Positions 1 through 8,037 of a stretch of DNA of 64,000 bases are shown here, in pieces. Numbering within the stretch: position 1 is the stretch's first letter; every line of letters starts with the position of its first letter. The translations under genes were made by a program, and so were the position numbers. The stretch is from Macrococcoides psychrotolerans (GTDB lineage Bacteria > Bacillota > Bacilli > Staphylococcales > Staphylococcaceae). Location of the stretch: the NCBI RefSeq assembly GCF_038095555.1, contig NZ_CP124591.1, positions 1,798,001 to 1,862,000 of the forward strand, given 5' to 3'. The notes beneath the pieces are model-generated. The model searched no databases, was not told where the DNA came from, and saw only the letters and a program-made list of their open reading frames with translations.

Positions 1-1013
1 ATATTCAGTACTATATCTTCAAAAAGGATGGTATCGGTCTAGAAATCCTCAATGCACTGATGAAGAAGCTTGAAGAAGGTGTAGAAGTGAAGATGCTCTA
101 TGATGATATCGGTTCAAGAACTTTGTCTCTCTCCAGATTCAAGCAGTTCAAAAAACTGGGTGGGCAAGTAGAATCCTTCTTTCCTTCTAAATTACCGCTT
201 ATTAACTTTAGAATGAATAATCGAAATCACCGTAAGATTGTCGTAATCGACGGTAAAATAGGCTATATCGGCGGGTTTAATGTCGGTGATGAATACCTGG
301 GTCTGGATAAGAAATTTGGTTACTGGCGTGATACGCATCTCAGAGTAGAAGGCGATGCAGTAAATGCCTTACAGCTCCGTTTTATGATGGACTGGAATTC
401 ACAGATTACCCGTGACTTCATGTCTTATGACAAGAAGTACTTTCCAGATGTAACAAGCAAAGGTGATATCGGCATTCAGATTGTATCAAGCGGACCGGAT
501 TCCTCTGCTCAACATATAAAAAACGGATATCTTAAAATGATTACATCCGCAAAAAAATCCATATATATTCAGTCTCCCTACTTCATCCCTGATACGTCAT
601 TACTCGATGCATTAAAAATTGCTGCAATGACTGGTGTAGAAGTTAATATCATGATTCCAAATAAACCTGACCATCCGTTTGTATATTGGGCTACATATTC
701 AAACGTCGGTGAACTTCTCAATGTCGGTTGTAATATCTTCATTTATGAGAATGGCTTTATTCACACAAAGATGCTCCTCATCGATGACGAAGTTGCAAGC
801 GTCGGAACTGCCAACATGGACTTTAGAAGCTTTGAATTAAATTTTGAAGTGAATGCCTTTATATACGATGATATCGTAGCCAAAGAATTGCGAAAATCAT
901 TCGAAGACGATGTACACGTCTCTTCGCAACTCACCAAAGAAATTTATGATCAGCGTGTCCTCCTTATTCGTGTGAAAGAAGCAATTGCGCGACTGCTTTC
1001 TCCAATATTATAG
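1..1013 (+). CDS. cls: Cardiolipin synthase, 3' part (5' end outside the window)
   Basis: Membrane enzyme that condenses two phosphatidylglycerols into cardiolipin. The frame is open from base 3, so the ATG at 60 is internal and the gene starts before the window. Both phospholipase-D HKD motifs are present: NHRKIVVIDG with its His codon at about 228, and HTKMLLIDD with its His codon at about 763, followed by GTANMDFRS, as expected for the second active-site half. The N-terminal membrane helices would lie upstream. The protein ends LLSPIL, a usual Cls terminus. The neighbouring HD and yidC genes match the cls2 locus of staphylococci. Confidence 0.93.
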   Translation, partial: IQYYIFKKDGIGLEILNALMKKLEEGVEVKMLYDDIGSRTLSLSRFKQFKKLGGQVESFFPSKLPLINFRMNNRNHRKIVVIDGKIGYIGGFNVGDEYLGLDKKFGYWRDTHLRVEGDAVNALQLRFMMDWNSQITRDFMSYDKKYFPDVTSKGDIGIQIVSSGPDSSAQHIKNGYLKMITSAKKSIYIQSPYFIPDTSLLDALKIAAMTGVEVNIMIPNKPDHPFVYWATYSNVGELLNVGCNIFIYENGFIHTKMLLIDDEVASVGTANMDFRSFELNFEVNAFIYDDIVAKELRKSFEDDVHVSSQLTKEIYDQRVLLIRVKEAIARLLSPIL

Positions 1014-1211
1014 GGGGGCAGTTCAAGTCCCACATCTATTATATAAATCCAAACTTGCATAACATAAAATCTAGAGTAATCTTTGCAAAGAATAAGCTAT
1101 GTACAACAAGAACGATTGAAACAGTATGTGTCTGTTGTCTCGTAAGTTCAAAATGACATCTAATTCCCATCTGCTGCACCCGCTTACAAAAAAGAAAGGA
1201 TTTTTCACAAT

Positions 1212-1850
1212 ATGAAAAGCAATATAATTGAAATTACCGAAGAATTTGTGAAAGGTATACACAAACATGATTCATCAGGCCATGACTTCGCGCATATCAA
1301 TCGTGTAAGAAAGCTTGCACTGTATATTGGAAAGCGAGAAGGCGCAGATCTATTTATCGTAGAAATGGCTGCACTTTTGCATGATACCGTTGACGAGAAA
1401 CTGTTCAATGAACAATCTTCCTGGGAAAGACTTGATCACTTTTATGCAACAATTGGATTGAGTGATGCACACATAGCACAAATCAATCATATTTTGTGCT
1501 ATGTGAGTTTTAAAGGTGGCGCCAATGAAGGTAAACTGAAGTCACTTGAAGGATTTGTCGTGCAGGATGCTGACCGTATTGATGCACTCGGTGCAATCGG
1601 TATCGCACGCACATTTATGTTTGCAGGTAAATTTGGAGAAGCAATGTATGATCCAGAGACTAAGCCACGTGAAGATTTAAGCAATTATAGAACACCTGGT
1701 ACTGCCATCAATCATTTTTATGAAAAACTTTTTAAACTCATCCATCTTATGAATACTGAAACTGGAAGGCAGATTGCACAGTCACGTAATGATTACATGC
1801 AGCAGTTTATCGATATATTTTTACAGGAATGGTACGGAGAGAAATTATAA
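1212..1850 (+). CDS. HD-domain phosphohydrolase (YedJ/YpgQ-like)
   Basis: Predicted metal-dependent phosphohydrolase of 212 residues. The sequence shows H24 and H28, the HD doublet at 57-58 (LLHD) and a later acidic segment ADRIDALGAIG at about 118-130, together the usual metal ligands of the HD superfamily. Bacillus YpgQ, a relative, has been described as a pyrophosphohydrolase; the substrate here cannot be read from sequence. An AAAGGA ribosome site precedes the ATG by about 11 bases. It stands alone on the plus strand and shares a terminator with the convergent yidC gene. Confidence 0.85.
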   Translation: MKSNIIEITEEFVKGIHKHDSSGHDFAHINRVRKLALYIGKREGADLFIVEMAALLHDTVDEKLFNEQSSWERLDHFYATIGLSDAHIAQINHILCYVSFKGGANEGKLKSLEGFVVQDADRIDALGAIGIARTFMFAGKFGEAMYDPETKPREDLSNYRTPGTAINHFYEKLFKLIHLMNTETGRQIAQSRNDYMQQFIDIFLQEWYGEKL

Positions 1851-1852
1851 AG

Positions 1853-1896
1853 AAATACCGGACAATACTGATAATCAGTACGGTCCGGTATTTTTA
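1853..1896. terminator. Bidirectional terminator between the HD hydrolase and yidC
   Basis: An 11-bp perfect stem pairs 1853-1863 with 1883-1893, extended by an inner TACTGA/TCAGTA stem. T-rich sequence follows on the plus strand and A-rich sequence precedes, so it can serve both convergent genes. Confidence 0.85.
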
Positions 1897-1912
1897 TTTA
1901 AGTTATATTACA

Positions 1913-2773
1913 TTATCTTCTTTTCTTCTTTTTTGAAGATACAACTTGTGTATTCTTTGGTTGTTTCGTACGCTCATTCTCTTCGTGCGCTTCGATTAAT
2001 GGTGCAATTTCTTCGTGCACTTTCTTCTTGTAGAACTTGTTTCCTAACCAAGTCTGTAACACTAAGAATGCTCCACCTACAGCCCAATATAATGGTAATG
2101 CTGCAGGAGAAATGGCTGACATCCAGACAATCATAATTGGCGAGATAAACATCATCATACGCATCTGTGCTTTTTGTTCTTCTGGTATGTTCTGCATAGA
2201 AACGTAAGCTTGTAATGCGTATACAATACCTGCGATAACTGTCATCGCGATATCCGTCTTCGTTAACTCAAACCATAAGAAATTCGGATACTGTGTGATG
2301 CCACCTTCAGTTGGATACTTCAATACATAGAATAATCCAGTGACGATTGGCAATTGAATTAATAATGGTAAACATCCCATGTTTAATGGGTTAATACCAT
2401 TTTCTTTGTATAATGCCATCATTTCCTGGTTTGCTTCCATCTTCTCTTCTTGCGTGCGCGCACGCTTTACTCGTTCTTGAATCTCTGTCATCTGCGGCTT
2501 GATTAAAGCCATTTTCTCACGCATAACGCTTTGGTTCTTATATGTTTTCATCATAAATGGGAAGAGCGCTAAACGTACGATTAATGTAATCGCAATAATC
2601 GCAAGTCCGTAGTTATGTCCCATATGCGCCCCTAACCAGTGAATTAACTGGTCTAAAGGATGCACAAATGTATCATAGAAAAATCCATTACGGTTTGATT
2701 CTTTTGAATAGTCACAGCCAGATAAAATTATCGCTGCAGTAAATACTAGGAGCCATATCGACTTCTTTTTCAT
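1913..2773 (-). CDS. yidC: Membrane protein insertase YidC/OxaA (lipoprotein type)
   Basis: Inserts and folds proteins in the cytoplasmic membrane, alone or with SecYEG. It has 286 residues, typical of Gram-positive YidC. A lipoprotein signal ends in LSGC (Cys20), so the mature protein should be lipid-anchored. Five membrane segments follow, and the positively charged C-terminal tail ends in KKKKRR. The ribosome site GAGGTG lies 5 bases before the ATG. Staphylococci have a single YidC at this locus between the thiamine genes and the HD gene. Confidence 0.95.
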   Translation of the reverse strand: MKKKSIWLLVFTAAIILSGCDYSKESNRNGFFYDTFVHPLDQLIHWLGAHMGHNYGLAIIAITLIVRLALFPFMMKTYKNQSVMREKMALIKPQMTEIQERVKRARTQEEKMEANQEMMALYKENGINPLNMGCLPLLIQLPIVTGLFYVLKYPTEGGITQYPNFLWFELTKTDIAMTVIAGIVYALQAYVSMQNIPEEQKAQMRMMMFISPIMIVWMSAISPAALPLYWAVGGAFLVLQTWLGNKFYKKKVHEEIAPLIEAHEENERTKQPKNTQVVSSKKKKRR

Positions 2774-2859
2774 TTTTTCACCTCATAATATTATTCACAT
2801 AGAGGTTATTTTATCATAAATCTAGGTATACATAAACAAAAACCATGATATTTTACTTT

Positions 2860-3495
2860 TTACTTATAATACTGTAAGTAATCTGTAACAACTTGCTTAA
2901 TATCACTGCTTCTTGTAATAGATGAAATGGTAGAGATACCATCTGCTCCTGAAGCGATAATCATTTCACAGTTGCTACTTGTTATTCCACCAATTGCTAC
3001 AATTGGAATGTCTTCATCATGGAGACGCATCTTACGTATCAGTTCAATACCACCGGGCTTTTTCGCATCACTCTTACTACTTGTTTCATATACAGGACCG
3101 ACACCTATATAGTCCACATGTGTTAAATCTGACTGATCATACTCTTCAAAATTACCGACAGACAATCCTATGATTTTTCCGTGGAAGTCATCGATGATAT
3201 TTTCTATCTTTTCATCACCCTGTCCAAGATGAATACCGTCTGCATCAATTGCTTTAGCAAGTGCAACATCGTCATTGACGATAAATGGAACTTTATAGTC
3301 TTTACATAGCTTAAATAAACGTTCAGCAAGTAGTTGTTTCTCTTGCCCCATCTTTGCTTTCGGACCTTTCTCTCTAAACTGAAACATTGTAATTCCTGCT
3401 TCAAGCGCTTCCTTTAGCACACGTTCTAAGTCACCGTCAGGAACGTCAGAAGTCCCTGCAATGAAATATACATGAAGCATCTCTCTTTTAAACAT
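2860..3495 (-). CDS. thiE: Thiamine-phosphate synthase
   Basis: Joins HMP-pyrophosphate and hydroxyethylthiazole phosphate to give thiamine monophosphate. The 211-residue protein is a TIM barrel with the family signatures FQFREKG, PFIVNDDVALA, DGIHLGQGD and VAIGGI. It is the last gene of tenA-thiD-thiM-thiE and starts 3 bases after the thiM stop. The ribosome site is weak, so translation is probably coupled to thiM; an in-frame ATG at codon 6 is a less likely alternative. Confidence 0.95.
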   Translation of the reverse strand: MFKREMLHVYFIAGTSDVPDGDLERVLKEALEAGITMFQFREKGPKAKMGQEKQLLAERLFKLCKDYKVPFIVNDDVALAKAIDADGIHLGQGDEKIENIIDDFHGKIIGLSVGNFEEYDQSDLTHVDYIGVGPVYETSSKSDAKKPGGIELIRKMRLHDEDIPIVAIGGITSSNCEMIIASGADGISTISSITRSSDIKQVVTDYLQYYK

Positions 3496-3498
3496 AAG

Positions 3499-4284
3499 CT
3501 ACACTTCTTTCACACGTGATTCCTTTGCTATATCATCTTGTTGAATTAAATAGAGCTGATCTATTAAATTCACAGCAAAATGTCCTGGCAAGGTCCCATT
3601 AGCACTGTGCTCAGCACGTTCTGCCGCAATCGTATAAGTCGCAATTGCTTCTGTTAATAATGCTAATGAAGGTTTAGTTTCATTATATATGAAACTTGCA
3701 ACAACTGCTCCTAATAAACATCCTCCTCCTGTGACTTTCGTCAGGAGCGGTGTCCCATTTTCCACTAAAGCGATTTGTCCATCCTGACAGATTGCATCAA
3801 CCGCACCGGTTACGATAATCGCAGTATTGAACTTATCATATGCTCTTCGCGCAACGCTTTCAGTCGATAGCGATTGATCTGCATCTGTCCCTTTCATTGC
3901 GGCATCTTCTGTTAATGCTGCAAGCTCTGACGCATTCCCACGAATGACACTAATATGATGCTCGTTCAGCAATTTTAAGCAGAAGTCTTTACGAAACTTA
4001 GATGCACCACAAGCGACAGGATCAAGTACGATAGGTACATGATGTTTATTTGCAAATGCAGCCGCTTGTAACATGTTTTCCTTATCCCCTTCTTCAATTG
4101 ACCCTATATTGATCAGTAACGCACCAGCATACGCTAAAAACTCATCCATTTCTTGACGTTCTGTCGCCATCGCAGGGCTTGCACCAAGTGCGAGCAGACC
4201 GTTCGCTGTAAAGTTTTTGACGACATCATTCGTAATACAGATGATCAACGGGTTGTCTTTACGAAGTTGAGTGAGTTTTGTCAT
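3499..4284 (-). CDS. thiM: Hydroxyethylthiazole kinase
   Basis: Phosphorylates hydroxyethylthiazole, the thiazole salvage step of thiamine synthesis. The 261-residue ribokinase-fold protein contains VLDPVACGAS, VIRGNASE and the C-terminal GGGCLLGA segment with the catalytic cysteine. The ATG overlaps the thiD stop by one base (TAATG), which implies translational coupling. No de novo thiazole genes (thiS, thiG, thiO) are seen in the window, so this operon reads as salvage. Confidence 0.95.
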   Translation of the reverse strand: MTKLTQLRKDNPLIICITNDVVKNFTANGLLALGASPAMATERQEMDEFLAYAGALLINIGSIEEGDKENMLQAAAFANKHHVPIVLDPVACGASKFRKDFCLKLLNEHHISVIRGNASELAALTEDAAMKGTDADQSLSTESVARRAYDKFNTAIIVTGAVDAICQDGQIALVENGTPLLTKVTGGGCLLGAVVASFIYNETKPSLALLTEAIATYTIAAERAEHSANGTLPGHFAVNLIDQLYLIQQDDIAKESRVKEV

Positions 4285-5072
4285 TATTCAACCTCCTGAA
4301 ACTTAAAGTGATTTACTGGGCCCTGGCCATGACCAATTCCAGGAGTGTACTTAATGGCCATATCCATATAGCGCTTCGCTAATCGCACAGCATCTTCTAT
4401 ACTCTTCCCTTTGGCAAGTTCTGCTGTGATGACAGCTGAATAAGTACAGCCCGTGCCATGTGTGTGCTTCGTATTATAACGTTCTCCAGGCAAAGTAATT
4501 AATCCCGTCTTTGTGAAGAGATAGTCTGTCGCATCTCCCTTTAAGTGTCCACCTTTGATAAGTACGCTTCGAGAACCAATTTCATCGATAAATATTTTTC
4601 CTGCACGTGAGATATCTTCTTCTGATTCCACCTTCATTTCAACAATTTTCTCTAGTTCAGGTATATTTGGTGTCACCACTGTCGCAATATCCAGTAATTT
4701 TGTACGCACAGCATTTTGACCATTTTCATCAAGCAACAAATCTCCACTTTTAGCCACCATCACAGGATCGATGACATACGGGATGTTATAACGTTCTATA
4801 TACGGCCTCACCACGTCCATCACTGCACTTGTTGCTAACATCCCTGTCTTTACTGCATCCGGAACAATGTCTGAATATACACTTTCAAGTTGTTTCTGTA
4901 TAATGTCCACAGGCTGGTTAAAGACATCCTGCACGCCTAATGTATTCTGTGCAACAAGACTTGTTACTACACTCATCCCGTATACGCCGCGTGACTGAAA
5001 GACTTTCAAGTCTACTGTCGTCCCAGCACCTCCTGTAGGATCGGTTCCGGCAATCGATAATGCTGTTTTCAT
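4284..5072 (-). CDS. thiD: Hydroxymethylpyrimidine/phosphomethylpyrimidine kinase
   Basis: Phosphorylates HMP and HMP-phosphate for thiamine synthesis. The protein is a ribokinase-fold enzyme with SIAGTDPTGGAG at the N terminus and the GTGCTYSA anion-hole motif. The ORF can be extended to 5087, but the added codons contain the GGGAGG ribosome site, so the start is the ATG at 5072. That ATG overlaps the tenA stop as TGATG. The product is 262 residues. Confidence 0.95.
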   Translation of the reverse strand: MKTALSIAGTDPTGGAGTTVDLKVFQSRGVYGMSVVTSLVAQNTLGVQDVFNQPVDIIQKQLESVYSDIVPDAVKTGMLATSAVMDVVRPYIERYNIPYVIDPVMVAKSGDLLLDENGQNAVRTKLLDIATVVTPNIPELEKIVEMKVESEEDISRAGKIFIDEIGSRSVLIKGGHLKGDATDYLFTKTGLITLPGERYNTKHTHGTGCTYSAVITAELAKGKSIEDAVRLAKRYMDMAIKYTPGIGHGQGPVNHFKFQEVE

Positions 5073-5740
5073 CAATAGCCCTCCCATGTTTCAATGTTAT
5101 AGGACATATTAAAGAAGCGCTTCTCATGAATACAGCTTTCAACAAAGTTCTTTCTTAATATATTTAGTTCTTCATCAGAAGCTGTTTCACTGAACTCATC
5201 TACCCAGCGATCTAAATGACCGATAAGCTCATCCATATTTGTACAATAAAAGTCGACCCAAGGTTTTAGCGGATTACCTTCCAGGTCATTACGTTCAGCA
5301 ATCTTTAGTGCCAGCTGCTGATAGACATATGGACAAGGTGCCATCGCACATATCGTAAAGCTCGCATCACTATAGCGGTAGGCATTGTAATACATATGCT
5401 TAATATAATGATCACTTGATGGATACCATTCTCCTTCTTCAATCACTGTCTTATAATCAACACCTGCATAGTCTGCTAATGTATAGTGCGCATCCACTTC
5501 ACCATTCATAACAAAATCGATTTGGCCGAGTAAGAACTGAATTCCTTCTCTATCATTAAGTTTCGGAATAAGTAGGCTATATATCTTTGCAAACTCGTTT
5601 AAATATAAACTATCTGCCTTTAAGTAATGTTTTACTGCTTCTTTCTTTAGATCCCCATGAATAATACCTTGAATAAAAGGATCATTATAAATCGATTCAA
5701 TAATCGGTTCTACTTCTTTTTTCAACTGTCTCGTAAACAC
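5072..5740 (-). CDS. tenA: Thiaminase II / aminopyrimidine aminohydrolase
   Basis: Hydrolyses formylaminopyrimidine-derived or degraded thiamine to recover HMP. The 222-residue all-helical protein carries the APCPY motif with the expected catalytic cysteine, and EFSETASDEEL near the end. Translation starts at a GTG (5740) five bases after AGGAGGG. It is the first gene of the TPP-riboswitch operon, and its stop overlaps the thiD start by one base. Confidence 0.93.
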   Translation of the reverse strand: MFTRQLKKEVEPIIESIYNDPFIQGIIHGDLKKEAVKHYLKADSLYLNEFAKIYSLLIPKLNDREGIQFLLGQIDFVMNGEVDAHYTLADYAGVDYKTVIEEGEWYPSSDHYIKHMYYNAYRYSDASFTICAMAPCPYVYQQLALKIAERNDLEGNPLKPWVDFYCTNMDELIGHLDRWVDEFSETASDEELNILRKNFVESCIHEKRFFNMSYNIETWEGY

Positions 5741-5754
5741 GTTATCCCTCCTAA

Positions 5755-5788
5755 AAATAAAAACCTATCTCCTGATAGGAAATAGGTT
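5755..5788 (-). terminator. Riboswitch-controlled terminator before tenA
   Basis: On the minus strand AACCTAT (5782-5788) pairs with ATAGGTT (5762-5768), followed by TTTATTTTT. It lies between the TPP aptamer and the tenA ribosome site, where the expression platform should be. Confidence 0.85.
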
Positions 5789-5789
5789 A

Positions 5790-5900
5790 AATACACATAA
5801 CGGGTACTTAGCACGACTTTCCTACGCCGGCATTATCCGGATCAGGTAAAGGGTTCGGCAAAAGCCGTCTCAGCGCAAGGCACCCCTAGTGTGTATATTA
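5790..5900 (-). promoter_or_regulatory. TPP riboswitch (THI element)
   Basis: Read on the minus strand the aptamer has the invariant blocks GGGGTGCC, CTGAGA, ACCTGATC and GGATAATGCCGGCGTAGG in order. The closing P1 stem pairs ATACACA (about 5891-5897) with TGTGTAT (about 5790-5797). Thiamine pyrophosphate binding should favour the downstream terminator and switch off tenA-thiDME. The motif match is very strong. Confidence 0.97.
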
Positions 5901-5930
5901 ATATTAGTGTAACGAAGTTAATGGATTAAT

Positions 5931-5970
5931 GCAAAAAAAGAACTTTAAAGTGAATACACCTTAGAGTTCT
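5931..5970 (-). terminator. Terminator of the LysM/Rpf-like gene
   Basis: On the minus strand AGAACT at 5965-5970 pairs with AGTTCT at 5939-5944, with further G-U pairing inside and seven T residues after it. Confidence 0.7.
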
Positions 5971-5980
5971 AATATCGTTA

Positions 5981-6796
5981 CTATAAACGTGCCCCACATA
6001 CTGGCCATGGCTGCGCACCGCGCATATTGTATAAAATTTGAGCACGTTTCGTTTGCTCTGCTGCAGAAGCTTGGTGTGGATAACCACTTCCACCGACACC
6101 ACGCCATGTCTGTAAATTGAACTGATACATTCCATAGTAGCCATTTCCTGTATTAATTGATGGATTGCCACCAGATTCACATCTTGCTAATGCTGCCCAG
6201 TTTAATCCGTTGTTCACACGAACAGCCGGTGCTTGTGTCCTTGTCGTAGTCACACGCTTTGTCGTCGATGCCTTATAAACAGTCTGTCTTACTGGTGCTT
6301 GGTATGCTGACTTAGCAACAGCACGTTTAACTGGTGCTTGATATGCTGTTCTTGTAACGGGTGCAGCTGCTACAGCCGGTCCATTAACCTTCAATGTACG
6401 TCCAGCAATAATTAAATCTGAATGCAAACCATTCCATGCTTTAAGCTGCGCAACAGATACACCGTAACGTGATGCAACCTTGCCCAAAGTATCTCCAGGA
6501 ACGATGCGGTAATATGAACCTGTAGTTACAGGTGCTGTGTATGCAGATTTATATGTTGATTTATAAGTATTTCGTTTTGTTGTATTCTCATTAATATTTA
6601 ATACTTGATTCACATGAATTAAGTTAGATCTCAATCCATTCTCATGCTTTAATGCTTGAACTGACGTCCCATAGATTTGAGAGATTTTCCATAAAGAATC
6701 CCCACTTTTTACTCTATATTGTGCTGCATCCGCTTGAGTCGCTGCAAATGTTCCACCTACTGCAAATACTGTCGTTACCGCTAAAAGTTTTTTCAT
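5981..6796 (-). CDS. Secreted LysM x2 protein with Rpf-type transglycosylase domain
   Basis: Predicted cell-wall lytic transglycosylase or resuscitation-promoting-factor-like protein of 271 residues. A signal peptide ends at about residue 24 (ADA). LysM repeats at about 27-70 and 95-138 should bind peptidoglycan. A basic Thr/Ala/Gln-rich linker leads to the catalytic domain at 197-271. This domain has CESGG with Glu207, INTGNGYYG, and WPVCG; Cys206 and Cys267 are placed like the disulfide pair of actinobacterial Rpf. The locus matches staphylococcal sceD, but SceD lacks LysM and these cysteines (from memory). It is probably exported and wall-bound. Confidence 0.85.
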   Translation of the reverse strand: MKKLLAVTTVFAVGGTFAATQADAAQYRVKSGDSLWKISQIYGTSVQALKHENGLRSNLIHVNQVLNINENTTKRNTYKSTYKSAYTAPVTTGSYYRIVPGDTLGKVASRYGVSVAQLKAWNGLHSDLIIAGRTLKVNGPAVAAAPVTRTAYQAPVKRAVAKSAYQAPVRQTVYKASTTKRVTTTRTQAPAVRVNNGLNWAALARCESGGNPSINTGNGYYGMYQFNLQTWRGVGGSGYPHQASAAEQTKRAQILYNMRGAQPWPVCGARL

Positions 6797-6915
6797 CTGG
6801 AAAAGTCCTCCTAAAGATTATCTACAATTTTTAATACGTTAACTACATTAAAATTTCATATTTCATAGGTTGCAACAATATAAAAGATTAAGTGTTATGT
6901 TAAATTTCTGACTAA

Positions 6916-7794
6916 TTAATACGCCGTTGACCACTGAGAAGCTCCAGCAGTTTGATATAATATTCTTGCACGTTTCCATTGTTCTTCAACTGAAGCATTT
7001 GCAGGATTTCCTGTTCCACCTACAGATGCCCATGTTGATGGTGAAAATTGGAATAATCCGTAATATCCAGATGCATTAACAGCATTAGGGTTGCCACCTG
7101 ATTCACGTTGTGCGATAACGCGTAAATGTGCATCCATTGATGAGTTTCCAGCAGGAGCTGCTTGCTGGACTGGCTTTTGTGCTGCTTGTTGGACCGGTGC
7201 TTGCTCTACTGGCTTTTGTGCTACTTGTTGGACCGGTGCTTGTTGCACTGGCTTTTGTGCCACTGGTTGCGCTACTTGCTCTTGTGCTACTTGTTGGACT
7301 GGTTGCTCTACTGGTTGTTGTGCTGCCGGTTTAGCTGTTTGCTCTGGGGCTTTGACTACCGGTGCTTGATACGCCACTGGTTGTTGTACAGTTACTGGTG
7401 CTTGCTGAGCAGCTGTTTGCGTAACGATTTGTCTTTTTTCCTCTTTATCAACAACAATCAGTTTACCTACTTTAAGATTTTTATTTGTTTCAATATTGTT
7501 CCATCTCTTTAAATCTGCAACTTTAGTATCAAACTTTTTAGCGATCTTCTCTAAAGTGTCTCCTTTTTGGACTTCATATTTACCTTTAACTAATACTTCT
7601 AATTTTTGATTCGGTAAGATGATATCTGATTCTATTTTGTTAATTTTTTTAATTCTTTCAACTGTAGTGTCATATTTATCTGCGATTGACCAAAGTGACT
7701 CCCCATAAGTTACTGTATGTTCTTTTGCATCTGCCTGTGCTGAAATTCCTGTAGCTAAAATTGCCATTCCTGTAAGTGCAGTAATTTTTTTCAT
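6916..7794 (-). CDS. Secreted LysM x2 protein with SceD/IsaA-like transglycosylase domain
   Basis: Predicted wall-bound lytic transglycosylase of 292 residues, paralogous to its downstream neighbour. The signal peptide ends near residue 23 (ADA). LysM repeats lie at about 26-68 and 73-117. A long linker at about 128-215 is built almost only of Q, P, V and A with repeated QKPVQQAPVQQ-like units. The catalytic domain at 220-292 has RESGG with Glu231 and GYYGLFQFSPSTW, but lacks the cysteine pair of the neighbour, as in staphylococcal SceD and IsaA. A WalR-type box lies about 120 bases upstream. Confidence 0.85.
   Translation of the reverse strand: MKKITALTGMAILATGISAQADAKEHTVTYGESLWSIADKYDTTVERIKKINKIESDIILPNQKLEVLVKGKYEVQKGDTLEKIAKKFDTKVADLKRWNNIETNKNLKVGKLIVVDKEEKRQIVTQTAAQQAPVTVQQPVAYQAPVVKAPEQTAKPAAQQPVEQPVQQVAQEQVAQPVAQKPVQQAPVQQVAQKPVEQAPVQQAAQKPVQQAAPAGNSSMDAHLRVIAQRESGGNPNAVNASGYYGLFQFSPSTWASVGGTGNPANASVEEQWKRARILYQTAGASQWSTAY
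7150..7345. repeat. Degenerate coding repeats for a Q/P/V/A linker
   Basis: Units near CTGGCTTTTGTGC and TTGTTGGACCGGTGCTTG recur several times on the plus strand. They encode the low-complexity linker of the LysM protein at 6916-7794, and they create long but spurious open frames on the opposite strand. Confidence 0.8.
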
Positions 7795-7913
7795 TGTGAG
7801 TGTTGCCTCCGATAATTTTCTTAATTTATATTAATAATTATATTTGTCTTTTATTGAATGATATAAATTTAACACGTATTGATATTTCTTTGGTTACAGG
7901 AAGATGATTTATA

Positions 7914-7930
7914 ATTACAAATATATTACA
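7914..7930 (-). promoter_or_regulatory. WalR (YycF)-type binding site
   Basis: ATTACA, five bases, ATTACA on the plus strand reads TGTAAT-N5-TGTAAT on the minus strand, an exact match to the known WalR consensus of two TGTWAH hexamers five bases apart. It is upstream of a peptidoglycan hydrolase gene, the usual class of WalRK target. Confidence 0.7.
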
Positions 7931-7954
7931 AAAGCATATCAATTTAACATCGAA

Positions 7955-7990
7955 CCCCCCAGTAGCGTTCAGCACAGCGCTACTGGGGGG
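7955..7990. repeat. 13-bp perfect inverted repeat with C6/G6 ends
   Basis: The arm at 7955-7967 (CCCCCCAGTAGCG) pairs exactly with 7978-7990, with a 10-base loop. Neither side is followed by a clear T tract, so it is not a standard terminator. It lies between the convergent-to-minus ssb end and the LysM gene promoter region. It may be an intergenic repeat element; no second copy was noticed in the window. Confidence 0.6.
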
Positions 7991-8037
7991 TATGGGGTGT
8001 ATTTGAATGAGGGTTAAATGTGAGTAATGAAATGGTG

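Noticed and set aside
7091..7512. Three overlapping plus-strand frames, one very rich in Cys, Thr and Gly
   Set aside because: They are antisense to the repeat-coding linker of the LysM gene; the composition is an artefact of the repeats and they have no ribosome sites.
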